64,000 nucleotides of DNA, taken from positions 124,001 to 188,000 of the forward strand of contig NZ_CP062941.1 in NCBI RefSeq assembly GCF_015101885.1, read 5' to 3'. Both the position numbers and the translations under genes were made by a program. Below, piece by piece: positions 51,364-62,685 of the stretch (position 1 is the stretch's first letter; each line of letters starts with the position of its first letter). This DNA comes from Massilia litorea (GTDB taxonomy: Bacteria > Pseudomonadota > Gammaproteobacteria > Burkholderiales > Burkholderiaceae_D). The notes under the pieces are model-generated. The model saw nothing but the letters and a program-made list of their open reading frames with translations. It was not told the origin of the DNA and did not search any database.

Positions 51364-53112
51364 ATGACCACGCTTGCAAGCCTGAACACCTTGACTGACT
51401 CCGCCTTTGTCGCGGCTCTGGACGGCATCTACGAGCACTCGCCCTGGATTGCACAGCGCGCGGCAGCACGCCGGCCGTTTGCGACGCTCGCCGCGCTCAA
51501 GCTGGCGCTGCAGGACGTCGTGAATACCTCGAGCGAGGCTGAGCGTCTCGGCCTGCTGCGCGCGCACCCTGAGCTGGCGGGCAAGGCGGCCATCGCGGGC
51601 GAGCTGACGCAGGAGTCGACGAGCGAGCAGGCGGCTTCCGGCCTGAACCTGTGCAGTGCCGGGGAATACGCGCGGCTGCACGCCCTGAACGCCGAATACA
51701 ACGACAAGTTCGGCTTCCCCTTCATCCTGGCCGTGAAGGGCCCGACCGGGCGCGGGCTGACGCGCACCAGCATCATCGAGACCTTCGCCCGGCGCCTGAA
51801 GAACACGCGGCCCGATGAATTCGCCGAGGCCCTGCGCCAGGTGCACCGCATCGCCGAAATCCGCCTCAACGCTTTATTCGACGTGGCGCCGCAACTGGGC
51901 GCGCAGGTGATGGACTGGTGCGAAACGATCGGCGCCTGGAGCGACCCCGACACAGGCCTCACTTGCGCCTATCTCACGCCCGCACACCGGCGCACCGCCG
52001 CACAGATCATGCAGTGGATGGCCGACGCCGGCATGGAAGCCCACATCGACGCGGTCGGCAATGTGGTCGGGCGCTACGCCGCGCATGACCCGGATGCGAA
52101 GACGCTGATGACCGGTTCGCACTACGACACGGTGCGTAACGGCGGCAAGTACGACGGGCGGCTCGGCATCCTGCTGCCGATTGCCATCGTGGCCCACCTG
52201 CACGCGCGCGGCGAGCGCCTGCCCTTCCACCTCGACGTGGTCGGCTTCGCCGAAGAAGAAGGCGTGCGCTTTCGCAGCACCTTCCTCGGCAGCAGCGCGA
52301 TCACCGGCCAGTTCGACCCGGCGCTGCTGGACGCGCTCGACGCCGACGGCATCGCGCTGCGCGACGCGATCCGCGCCGCCGGCCAGGAGCCCGGCGCCAT
52401 CGCATCGATTGCCCGCAAGCCGGAAGACCTGCTCGGTTTCGTCGAAGTCCACATCGAACAGGGACCGGTGCTGCTCGAACGCGGCTTGCCGGTTGGCGTC
52501 GTCACCGCGATCGCCGGCAGCTCGCGCTATCTGGTCGAACTGACGGGCGTGGCGAGTCACGCCGGCACCACCCCGATGGGCATGCGGCGCGATGCCGCCG
52601 CCGCCGCCGCCGAAATCGTGCTGCTGGTCGAGGAACGCTGCAGCGGTGTGCCGTCTCTGGTCGGCACCGTCGGCCAGCTCGAGGTGCCGGGCGGTTCCGT
52701 CAACGTGATCCCGGGCGCCTGCAAGCTCTCGCTCGACATCCGCGCCGCCATCGACGCCGTGCGCCTGGCAGCCGTGGACGACATCCTGGCCGGCATCAGT
52801 GCCATCTGCGCGCGGCGCGGGATCGAGGAAAAGCTGTGGAAGATCGTCGAGGCCGACGCTGCTCCGTGTGCGCCGCGCCTGATGGACGCGCTGGGCGCGG
52901 CGGTCGAGCGCGCGGGCGTGCCACGCTTCGACCTGCTGTCGGGGGCCGGCCACGATGCGATGCAAATGGCGCAGATCACCGAGGTCGCGATGCTGTTCAC
53001 CCGCTGCGGCAACGGCGGCATCAGCCACAACCCGCTGGAGACGATGACGGCGGACGACGCGGAACTGGCCGGACAGGTGCTGCTCGACTTCCTGCGCAGC
53101 TACCCGGCCTGA
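51364..53112 (+). CDS. Fused OHCU decarboxylase (UraD) and allantoate amidohydrolase (AllC)
   Basis: 582-residue bifunctional protein. Residues 1-165 are the OHCU decarboxylase fold (HPELAGKAAIAGELT, SEQAASGL, FGFPFILAVKG), which makes S-allantoin. Residues about 175-582 are an M20-type allantoate amidohydrolase with metal-binding TGSHYDTVRNGGKYDG, FAEEEGVRF and VEVHIEQGPVLLE. Separate genes in most organisms; the fusion is known in some proteobacteria. ATG 51364 is used because MTTLASLNTLTD is the typical domain start. Its 3' end overlaps a convergent gene by 13 bases. Confidence 0.93.
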   Translation: MTTLASLNTLTDSAFVAALDGIYEHSPWIAQRAAARRPFATLAALKLALQDVVNTSSEAERLGLLRAHPELAGKAAIAGELTQESTSEQAASGLNLCSAGEYARLHALNAEYNDKFGFPFILAVKGPTGRGLTRTSIIETFARRLKNTRPDEFAEALRQVHRIAEIRLNALFDVAPQLGAQVMDWCETIGAWSDPDTGLTCAYLTPAHRRTAAQIMQWMADAGMEAHIDAVGNVVGRYAAHDPDAKTLMTGSHYDTVRNGGKYDGRLGILLPIAIVAHLHARGERLPFHLDVVGFAEEEGVRFRSTFLGSSAITGQFDPALLDALDADGIALRDAIRAAGQEPGAIASIARKPEDLLGFVEVHIEQGPVLLERGLPVGVVTAIAGSSRYLVELTGVASHAGTTPMGMRRDAAAAAAEIVLLVEERCSGVPSLVGTVGQLEVPGGSVNVIPGACKLSLDIRAAIDAVRLAAVDDILAGISAICARRGIEEKLWKIVEADAAPCAPRLMDALGAAVERAGVPRFDLLSGAGHDAMQMAQITEVAMLFTRCGNGGISHNPLETMTADDAELAGQVLLDFLRSYPA

Positions 53113-53417
53113 GGGACAGGCTTCGCGGTCCCCGGAAGCATGCCGCGCACGGTGAGGCCGATGGACAGGCCGATCGATGCGAGCAGGAAGGGACCGCCCA
53201 AGGCCTCGCTCAGCCTGTCACCCGCCGCCACGCCGACCAGGAACAGCGCGCCGAACCAGATACCGATCGACCACAGGACGCAGCATGCGATCAGCATGAA
53301 GGGATTGCGCCGGATGCCGGGGGCGGCCGCCACGGCCTGCGATGCGCCGCAGACTGGACAGGCGCCGCTGCCATCATGCACGTCGCCGGCACAGCCCGGG
53401 CAAAAGACCATTTCCAT
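53100..53417 (-). CDS. Small zinc-ribbon membrane protein
   Basis: 105-residue protein with an N-terminal zinc ribbon (two CxxC knuckles: FCPGCAGDV and ACPVCGA) followed by two hydrophobic helices (about 38-62 and 73-93). The ATG at 53417 has GGAGAG upstream. Many bacteria encode such zinc-ribbon/TM proteins with no known role. It converges on, and slightly overlaps, the uraD-allC fusion gene. Confidence 0.75.
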   Translation of the reverse strand: MEMVFCPGCAGDVHDGSGACPVCGASQAVAAAPGIRRNPFMLIACCVLWSIGIWFGALFLVGVAAGDRLSEALGGPFLLASIGLSIGLTVRGMLPGTAKPVPQAG

Positions 53418-53533
53418 GTTCGCTCTCCATCGGTTGCGGGTCGATGCGGCTGCTGCGATTAATGCGCGCAGAAAAGATTACCTGGCGGGCAGCGCGAGGT
53501 CATGCGGGCTGTCATTGTCAATGTAGGGCCATC

Positions 53534-53545
53534 GACATCGATGTC
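53534..53545. promoter_or_regulatory. 12-bp palindrome before an acetyltransferase gene
   Basis: GACATCGATGTC, perfect palindrome ending 11 bases before the ATG of the GNAT gene. Could be an operator; may be chance. Confidence 0.3.
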
Positions 53546-53556
53546 AAGGAAGTCCC

Positions 53557-54027
53557 ATGTTCGTGCTCCGTCCTGCTTACCCTGAAGAAATTCCCCTGCT
53601 ATGGGCGCTGCGCACCCGCGCGGTCGCCCACGCCTGTGCGGCGCACTACAGCGCAGCCGTGCTGGCGGCCTGGCTCAGCTCACCGCCACCGGCTTCCCTA
53701 CATCAATTGGTGGCCCAGGGTGGCGGCATCGTCGCCGAGGACGACGCCCGCCTGCTTGGCTATGGGGTATTGAATGCGGCCAGTGGCGAGGTCGACGCCG
53801 TCTTCGTCGAGCCGGCGCAGCACGGACGCGGGATCGGCGCGCTGCTGCTGAAGGCGGTCAAGGATGCCGCCCGCGCGGCCGGCTGCGGGCGCCTGTTCCT
53901 GCCGGCTTCGCTGAATGCGGTGCCCTTCTACGGGCGCGCGGGTTTTACCGCGGTGCGTGAGGAGATGTATCCGCACAGGTCGGGGATCGGAATACCGTCC
54001 GTGCTGATGGAAAAGCTGCTCGGCTGA
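53557..54027 (+). CDS. GNAT-family N-acetyltransferase
   Basis: 156-residue GNAT fold. Acetyl-CoA binding motif A is clear: VFVEPAQHGRGIGALLLKAVKDAARAAGC; motif B follows with NAVPFYGRAGF. Substrate unknown. Start at 53557 (MFVLRPAYPEEIP) behind AAGGAAG. Converges with the DMT exporter gene, stops 5 bases apart. Confidence 0.92.
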   Translation: MFVLRPAYPEEIPLLWALRTRAVAHACAAHYSAAVLAAWLSSPPPASLHQLVAQGGGIVAEDDARLLGYGVLNAASGEVDAVFVEPAQHGRGIGALLLKAVKDAARAAGCGRLFLPASLNAVPFYGRAGFTAVREEMYPHRSGIGIPSVLMEKLLG

Positions 54028-54032
54028 GGCTG

Positions 54033-54899
54033 CTACCGCTTCCCCCGCCGCGCCAGCACCAGCGCAATCCCGCCCAGGATCGCCACTGAAGCCAGCACCA
54101 GCCGCAGTGTCAGCGGCTCGGAAAGGAACAGCACCGCCCCGAACGCGGTCATCACGGGCACCGACAACTGCACCGTCGCCGCCTGCATCGCCGTCAACCT
54201 GCGCAGGGCCGTGTACCAGAGCGCATACCCGAAGCCGGACGTCACCGCGCCCGACACGATCGCAAGCAGGATGCCTGCGGCGTCGGCATGGGCGACGCCG
54301 GTGAACGGCAGCCACAGCACGAAACCCAGCGGCGCCGCGCGCAGGAAATTGCCGGCCGTGGCGCGCAAAGGATCGGGCGCACCGCGGCCGCGCAGCGAAT
54401 ACACGCCCCAGGCCGCCCCGGCCAGGGCCATCGACACGGCAGCGAGAAGCGGCGGCGCACTCACCCCCGGCAGCACCAGGTAGACCAGGCCCGCCGCCGC
54501 CAGTCCCAGCCCGCACCAGGCCGTCAGCGGGAAGCGCTCGCCGCCCCGCAGCGCCCAGCCGAACATGGTCAGCTGGACGGCGCCGAACAGGACCAGCGCC
54601 CCGGTTCCTGCCGCCAGGCCGACATAGGCAAACGAGAAAAAAGCGACATACGCGAACAGCATCGCCGCCGACATCCAGTCGCCGTGCACGCTCGTTTCGT
54701 GCCCCGCGCGCCAGCGCACGATCAGTGCCAGCGCCAGTGCGCCGGAGGCCAGGCGGATCGCACCGAAGCTGGCCGGATCGATGCCGCCGCGCGCCAGGGC
54801 CAGGCGGCACAGCAGGGAGTTGGCGGCAAAGGCGAGCATCGCCGCCGCCGTCAAGGCCAGCGTTGCGAGCTGCGGCGTGTCGGCGGCGCGGTCACGCAT
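54033..54899 (-). CDS. EamA/DMT-superfamily transporter
   Basis: 288-residue ten-helix membrane protein made of two EamA repeats. The repeat starts are visible at residues 10 and about 150 (LAGAAWGVYSLRGRG). Members export metabolites or amino acids; substrate not predictable. The ATG at 54899 puts a short polar tail before TM1; longer in-frame starts add only low-complexity Arg-rich residues. Confidence 0.9.
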   Translation of the reverse strand: MRDRAADTPQLATLALTAAAMLAFAANSLLCRLALARGGIDPASFGAIRLASGALALALIVRWRAGHETSVHGDWMSAAMLFAYVAFFSFAYVGLAAGTGALVLFGAVQLTMFGWALRGGERFPLTAWCGLGLAAAGLVYLVLPGVSAPPLLAAVSMALAGAAWGVYSLRGRGAPDPLRATAGNFLRAAPLGFVLWLPFTGVAHADAAGILLAIVSGAVTSGFGYALWYTALRRLTAMQAATVQLSVPVMTAFGAVLFLSEPLTLRLVLASVAILGGIALVLARRGKR

Positions 54900-55091
54900 G
54901 GACGGCCCCCGGTGCAGGCGCCCGGTTCCACACGTGCGGGGCCGCGCCCGCTGCGCGCGTGACATGATCCCGCTGCTGGACGGAAGGTTCAAGCCGGCTG
55001 GGGTGCGCCGTCGACATCGGGGAAGTGGTCGCCGAAACTGGGTTGGACACCCTCGGGCCGTGCTGGTTCAGCATCCTGGCACGCATGCGGC

Positions 55092-55109
55092 CGTGCCGGC
55101 GCCGGCACG
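55092..55109. other. 18-bp perfect GC palindrome
   Basis: CGTGCCGGCGCCGGCACG, without flanking T-run, in the gap of about 235 bases between the transporter start and the 109-residue gene. Could be a 3' end hairpin or repeat. Confidence 0.4.
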
Positions 55110-55135
55110 CCCACGACAAAGCGCGCGCGTTTCGC

Positions 55136-55465
55136 CTACTCGAACTCGCGCGGCGGCGCGCGCCTGGCCGTCGCCCGGCTCTTGAGCCAGTCGCGTCCGC
55201 CCGCATTCAGCGCGCGCGTGACGACTGCCGGCGGCAGGCTGTACACGGTGGCCCAGGTGGCGCGCCCATCTGCCCCGTTCGAGGGAAAGCTGCTGGTCTC
55301 GATCGGCCAGTTGTACTTGCGTTTCAGGGTGCGGACGATGGCCGCCAGCGTGACCCGGCCGCGCAGCGGCTCGGCGCCGGTCTGGTCTTCGTCGGACAGC
55401 AGCACCGCCAGCACGGCGCCACGCGCGGTCAGCGGACCGGGAAAGGTAGGGGTTTTGCTCGGCAT
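55136..55465 (-). CDS. Hypothetical protein with possible winged-helix fold
   Basis: 109-residue basic protein. The middle (RGRVTLAAIVRTLKRKYNWPIET) reads like a small helix-turn-helix domain in which a helix is followed by a GWPIET-type turn. No family can be named. The start is uncertain: ATG 55465 has no good ribosome binding site and a TTG at 55492 is in frame. It is the last minus-strand gene after beta-ureidopropionase, about 95 bases from it. Confidence 0.5.
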   Translation of the reverse strand: MPSKTPTFPGPLTARGAVLAVLLSDEDQTGAEPLRGRVTLAAIVRTLKRKYNWPIETSSFPSNGADGRATWATVYSLPPAVVTRALNAGGRDWLKSRATARRAPPREFE

Positions 55466-55561
55466 GCGGGCATTGTAGCGGCGTTTTCGCAAGGCCAGTG
55501 CACGCCGGCACCGTGTGGACGCGGCGACTCTCCGGCTGCGCCGCGCTCGCCCCGGCCCGCA

Positions 55562-56836
55562 TCAGATGCTCGCTGCTTCGCCTGCGACGACTGCGTCCTG
55601 CGCGACGCCGGCCCGTTCCAGCATCGCATGCAGCAGGACATTGCAGCCGGCCTCGAGGTGGGCGGGCTGCGCATCCTCGATCTCGTTGTGGCTGATGCCA
55701 TCCTTGCAGGGCACGAAGATCATGCCCGAGGGCGCGACCCGCGCCGTGTAGATGGCGTCGTGGCCGGCGCCCGAGACCACGTCCATCGTCGAATAGCCGA
55801 GCTTGGCGGTGGCCGCACGGACGGCGTCCACGCAATCGGGATGGAAGGGGCAAGGCGGGTAATAGGAGACGCGCTCGATCTCGATGCCCAGGCCGGTCTC
55901 GCGTTGCGTCTTCGCGACGAACGCCAGCATCTCCTCGTGCATCGTGTTGAGGAGCGCGTCGTTCACGTTGCGCAGGTCGATGCTGAATTTCACCTGGCCG
56001 GGAATCACGTTGCGGCTGTTCGGGAACACCTGCACCATGCCGACCGTGCCGCGTCCGTAGGGCGGGTAGCGGTTCGCAATCGCGACGACCTCCTGCATGA
56101 TGGTGGTGGCGACCTGCAGCGCGTCGCGGCGCAAGCCCATCGGCGTCGGGCCGGCGTGGGCTTCCATACCGGACACCGTGCAGTCGTACCAGGACAGGCC
56201 CATCACGGCCGGCACCACGCCGATCACCTTGTCGGCGTCTTCCAGCACCGGGCCCTGTTCGATGTGCGCTTCAAAGTAGGCGCCGATCGGATGCTGGCCG
56301 GGTTCCTGGTCGCCGAGGTAGCCGATGCGCTCGAGCTCCTCGCGCACGGTCTTGCCGTCGACGTCCTTCGCTGCATAGGCGGTCTCCAGGCTGAAGGCGC
56401 CGCAGAACACGCCGGACCCCATCATCACCGGCACGAAACGCGAGCCCTCCTCGTTGGTCCAGAAGGCGACCTCGATCGGGGCCTCCGTCACGATGTTGCG
56501 GTCGTTCAGGGTGCGCACGACTTCGATGCCGGCCAGCACGCCATAGTTGCCGTCGAATTTGCCGCCGGTCGGCTGGGTGTCGACGTGGCTGCCGGTGACG
56601 ATCGGGGGCAGGCTGTTGTCGCGGCCTGCGCGGCGCATGAAGACGTTGCCGATCTTGTCGACGGTGACGCTCATGCCGGCTGCGCGCGCCCAGCCGACGA
56701 CGAGGTCGCGGCCCTGGCGGTCGAGGTCGGTCAGGGTGAGGCGCTTGACGCCGCCTTTGGGGGTGGCGCCGATCCGGGCGAGCTCCATCAGGGAGTTCCA
56801 CAGGCGTTGGCCGTTGATGCGCAGGGTGTCGGGCAT
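55562..56836 (-). CDS. Beta-ureidopropionase / N-carbamoyl-amino-acid hydrolase (M20)
   Basis: 424-residue zinc-dependent amidohydrolase of the hydantoinase/carbamoylase family. Metal ligands lie in VTGSHVDTQPTGGKFDGNYG and TNEEGSRFVPVMMGS; the dimerisation/substrate part includes GMEAHAGPTPMGLRRD. In this operon its likely job is to cleave N-carbamoyl-beta-alanine to beta-alanine, CO2 and ammonia, the last reductive pyrimidine step. It starts 20 bases after dihydropyrimidinase. Confidence 0.92.
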   Translation of the reverse strand: MPDTLRINGQRLWNSLMELARIGATPKGGVKRLTLTDLDRQGRDLVVGWARAAGMSVTVDKIGNVFMRRAGRDNSLPPIVTGSHVDTQPTGGKFDGNYGVLAGIEVVRTLNDRNIVTEAPIEVAFWTNEEGSRFVPVMMGSGVFCGAFSLETAYAAKDVDGKTVREELERIGYLGDQEPGQHPIGAYFEAHIEQGPVLEDADKVIGVVPAVMGLSWYDCTVSGMEAHAGPTPMGLRRDALQVATTIMQEVVAIANRYPPYGRGTVGMVQVFPNSRNVIPGQVKFSIDLRNVNDALLNTMHEEMLAFVAKTQRETGLGIEIERVSYYPPCPFHPDCVDAVRAATAKLGYSTMDVVSGAGHDAIYTARVAPSGMIFVPCKDGISHNEIEDAQPAHLEAGCNVLLHAMLERAGVAQDAVVAGEAASI

Positions 56837-56856
56837 GATTGTTTTCCGTTGGGAGT

Positions 56857-59764
<2,908 letters not shown>

Positions 59765-59859
59765 ACGGATCTCTCCAAACAGGTTGCTGATGCAACGCAG
59801 TGTAGCGCAAACGTTTTTGCGGGCGCGAGTGGAAAACCGCTTGCGCCCGCCATACCGGT

Positions 59860-61179
59860 TCAGGCCGGCTCGATGACCGCCGTTGTCTGCCCTACCGCGG
59901 CGTCGGCCCGGCTTTCCGCGCGCGGATTGCGGGGATCCTGCGTCCAGTTCATGTAGGGCTTGCCGGTTTCCTGCGGCACCATCGCGATGCAGGCCTCGAC
60001 CGGGCAGGTGATCTCGCACAGGTTGCAGCCGACGCACTCGTCGCGGATCACCTCGTAGCGGCGGGCGCCGTTCTCCATGATCCGCTGCGCGATCGCCTGG
60101 TGCGAGGTGTCTTCGCAGGCGACAAAACACTTGCCGCAGCCGATGCACTTGTCCTGGTCGATGTGGGCGATGGTCTGGAAATTCATGTCCAGGTATTTCC
60201 AGTCGGTCGTGTTCGGCACTGCCTTGCGCGAGAAGGCGGCGATGTCGGCATAGCCCTTCTCGTCCATCCAGCGCGCCAGGCCGTCCTTCATCTCCTCGAC
60301 GATGCGGAAGCCGTGCAGCATGGCAGCCGTGCACACCTGCACCGAGCCGGCACCGAGCGCGATGAATTCGGCCGCGTCCCTCCAGTTGCCGATGCCGCCG
60401 ATGCCGGAGATCGGCAAGCCGGCGGTGACCGGGTCGCGTGCGATCTCGGCCACCATGTTCAGGGCGATCGGTTTCACGGCCGAGCCGCAATAGCCGCCGT
60501 GGGTGCTGGCATTCCCGACTGCCGGGAACGCGACCATGCGATCGAGGTCGAGGTGGGTGATCGAGTTGACAGTGTTGATCAGCGAGACCGCATCGGCGCC
60601 GCCGGCCAGCGCCGCACGCGCTGGGGCGCGTACGTCGGTGATGTTCGGCGTCAGTTTCACGATGACGGGCAGGCGCGTGTGCTTCTTGCACCAGGCGGTG
60701 ACCATCTGCACGTATTCGGGCACCTGGCCGACGGCCGCGCCCATGCCGCGTTCGGGCATGCCATGCGGGCAGCCGAAATTGAGTTCGATGCCGTCGGCGC
60801 CGGTCGCTTCCACCAGCGGCAGGATCGCCGCCCACGGCGCTTCCTCGCAGGGCAGCATCAGCGAGACGATCATCGCGCGGTCGGGCCAGGCCTTTTTCAC
60901 GGCCGTGATCTCGCGCAGGTTGATCTCCAGGCTGCGGTCGGTGATCAGCTCGATGTTATTGAAGCCGATGACCTCGCGGTTCTTGCCGTAGTGGGCCGAA
61001 TAGCGCGAAGAGACGTTGACGGCCGGCGGATCTTCGCCGAGCGTCTTCCAGACCACACCGCCCCAGCCGGCCTCGAAGGCGCGCACGACGTTATAGGCTT
61101 TATCCGTCGGCGGTGCCGAAGCGAGCCAGAACGGATTGGGCGATTTGATACCGCAGAAATCGATGCTCAGGTCGGCCAT
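59860..61179 (-). CDS. preA: NAD-dependent dihydropyrimidine dehydrogenase subunit PreA
   Basis: 439-residue FMN-dependent subunit reducing uracil/thymine. The dihydroorotate-dehydrogenase-like barrel (residues 1-320: FWLASAPPTD, ELNFGCPHGMPERGMG with the catalytic cysteine, GIGGIGNWRDA) is followed by two [4Fe-4S] motifs CIGCGKCFVACE and CVGCNLCEITCP. Its start overlaps the end of preT by 13 bases, so the subunits are translationally coupled. Confidence 0.97.
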   Translation of the reverse strand: MADLSIDFCGIKSPNPFWLASAPPTDKAYNVVRAFEAGWGGVVWKTLGEDPPAVNVSSRYSAHYGKNREVIGFNNIELITDRSLEINLREITAVKKAWPDRAMIVSLMLPCEEAPWAAILPLVEATGADGIELNFGCPHGMPERGMGAAVGQVPEYVQMVTAWCKKHTRLPVIVKLTPNITDVRAPARAALAGGADAVSLINTVNSITHLDLDRMVAFPAVGNASTHGGYCGSAVKPIALNMVAEIARDPVTAGLPISGIGGIGNWRDAAEFIALGAGSVQVCTAAMLHGFRIVEEMKDGLARWMDEKGYADIAAFSRKAVPNTTDWKYLDMNFQTIAHIDQDKCIGCGKCFVACEDTSHQAIAQRIMENGARRYEVIRDECVGCNLCEITCPVEACIAMVPQETGKPYMNWTQDPRNPRAESRADAAVGQTTAVIEPA

Positions 61180-62537
61180 GCTGCCCCCGCCAGGATATCG
61201 TTGTGGATCGCCAGCGCGGCCAGTTTGCCGTGCTGGACCGCTTGCACCGTCAGGTCCTGTCCCAGCGCGACGCAGTCGCCGCCGGCGTAGATGCCGGGGA
61301 CCCTGGTGCGTAGCGCGCCGTCGACGGCGATGCGTTCGCCGTCGCGCCATAGTTCCTGGGCCAGGGCATCGAGTTCCGATGGCGGCGCCATCGCCTGGCC
61401 GATGGCCTTGAACACGGCATCGGCCGCGATCTCGATAAAGGCGCCGGTGCGCGCCAGCCGGCCTTCGTCCATGCGGGTTTCCTCGAAGCGCATGCCGATC
61501 ACGCGCCCCAGGCCGTCGAACAGGACTTCCAGCGGCGAGGCCCAGGTACGGATGCGCACGAAATTGGTCTTGGCGATCTCGATCTCGTGGCCGGTTGCGC
61601 TCATCGCGTCGAAACCCCGGCGGTAGACCAGGGTCACCTCGTCGGCGCCGAGGCGTTTCAGTTGCACCGCCATGTCGATCGCGGTATTGCCCGCGCCGAT
61701 GACGATTGCGCGGCGCGGTACCGGCAAACGAGACAAGTCGTCCGCCTGGCGTAAGGCCGCAATGTAGTCGGTCGCGGCCAGCAGGCCCGGCGCATCTTCT
61801 CCCGTCAGGCCGAGGCGGCGGCTGGCACCCAGGCCCAGGCCGAGGAAGACCGCGTCGAAGCGCGCGTGCAGGTCCTGCAACTGGAGGTTGTCGCCCAGAG
61901 CCTGGCCGTACTGGATGTCGATGCCGCCGATTGAGAGCAGGAAGTCGACTTCCTGCTGCGCGAAGTCGCCGGGCAGCTTGTATTTGGCGATGCCGTATTC
62001 GTTCAGGCCGCCGGCTTTCGGCTTCGCTTCGAACACGACGACGTCGTGCCCGAGCATGGCGAGGCGGTGGGCGCAGGACAGGCCGGCCGGGCCGGCGCCG
62101 ACCACGGCGATCGTCTTCCCGGTCGACGGGGCGCGCGCGAATGGGTGACCCTCGAAGCGCGCATTGTCGACCGCGTGGCGCTGCAGCAGGCCGATTTTGA
62201 CGGGCTCGCGCTCGGCGTAGTGATTGCGCACGCAGGCGTCTTCACAGAGGATTTCGGTCGGGCAGACGCGCGCGCAGCTGCCCCCAAAAATGTTCGCCTT
62301 GAGGATGCCGATGGCGGCGCCGTTGATGTTCCCGTCGTGGATGTTGCGGATGAAGCTGGCGACGTCGATGCCGGTGGGACAGGCACGCATGCAGGGGGCG
62401 TCGTAACAGTAGAGGCAGCGCGCTGCTTCGATGGCCGCCTGGCGGCTTGTCAACGGCGGCGCCAGGTCCGTGAACTGCGCCGCGAGCGCGCCGTGCGAGT
62501 CGGCTGCCGGCGGCAGGTGCTGGAGAGTCTCGATCAT
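61167..62537 (-). CDS. preT: NAD-dependent dihydropyrimidine dehydrogenase subunit PreT
   Basis: 456-residue flavoprotein partner of PreA. N-terminal cysteine-rich [4Fe-4S] region (RCLYCYDAPCMRACPTGID, FGGSCARVCPTEILCEDAC), then FAD motif VVGAGPAGLSCAHRLA and NAD motif VIGAGNTAIDMA. It belongs to the glutamate synthase small-subunit-like family. Start at 62537 (MIETLQHLPP) behind AGGGATGCAC; 62543 is possible. Overlaps preA. Confidence 0.96.
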   Translation of the reverse strand: MIETLQHLPPAADSHGALAAQFTDLAPPLTSRQAAIEAARCLYCYDAPCMRACPTGIDVASFIRNIHDGNINGAAIGILKANIFGGSCARVCPTEILCEDACVRNHYAEREPVKIGLLQRHAVDNARFEGHPFARAPSTGKTIAVVGAGPAGLSCAHRLAMLGHDVVVFEAKPKAGGLNEYGIAKYKLPGDFAQQEVDFLLSIGGIDIQYGQALGDNLQLQDLHARFDAVFLGLGLGASRRLGLTGEDAPGLLAATDYIAALRQADDLSRLPVPRRAIVIGAGNTAIDMAVQLKRLGADEVTLVYRRGFDAMSATGHEIEIAKTNFVRIRTWASPLEVLFDGLGRVIGMRFEETRMDEGRLARTGAFIEIAADAVFKAIGQAMAPPSELDALAQELWRDGERIAVDGALRTRVPGIYAGGDCVALGQDLTVQAVQHGKLAALAIHNDILAGAAWPT

Positions 62538-62612
62538 GTGCATCCCTGGTTTTGTTGGAGTGCTGGTGTTCGACTGCTTCGTACCTGTGGTGCTGACTGC
62601 TGCCTTGCTTTT

Positions 62613-62642
62613 CGTAGGGTGGGCACTTGTGCCCACCCTACG
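62613..62642. repeat. REP-like palindrome
   Basis: 14-bp perfect stem CGTAGGGTGGGCAC / GTGCCCACCCTACG with a 2-base loop, in the intergenic space between mmsA and preT. The GTAGGGTGGGC core is typical of repetitive extragenic palindromes; only this copy was noticed in the window. Confidence 0.65.
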
Positions 62643-62685
62643 CCCTCCGGCGGCGTTCGCAGTGTGCGAACGTCGCCAAGGTTTG

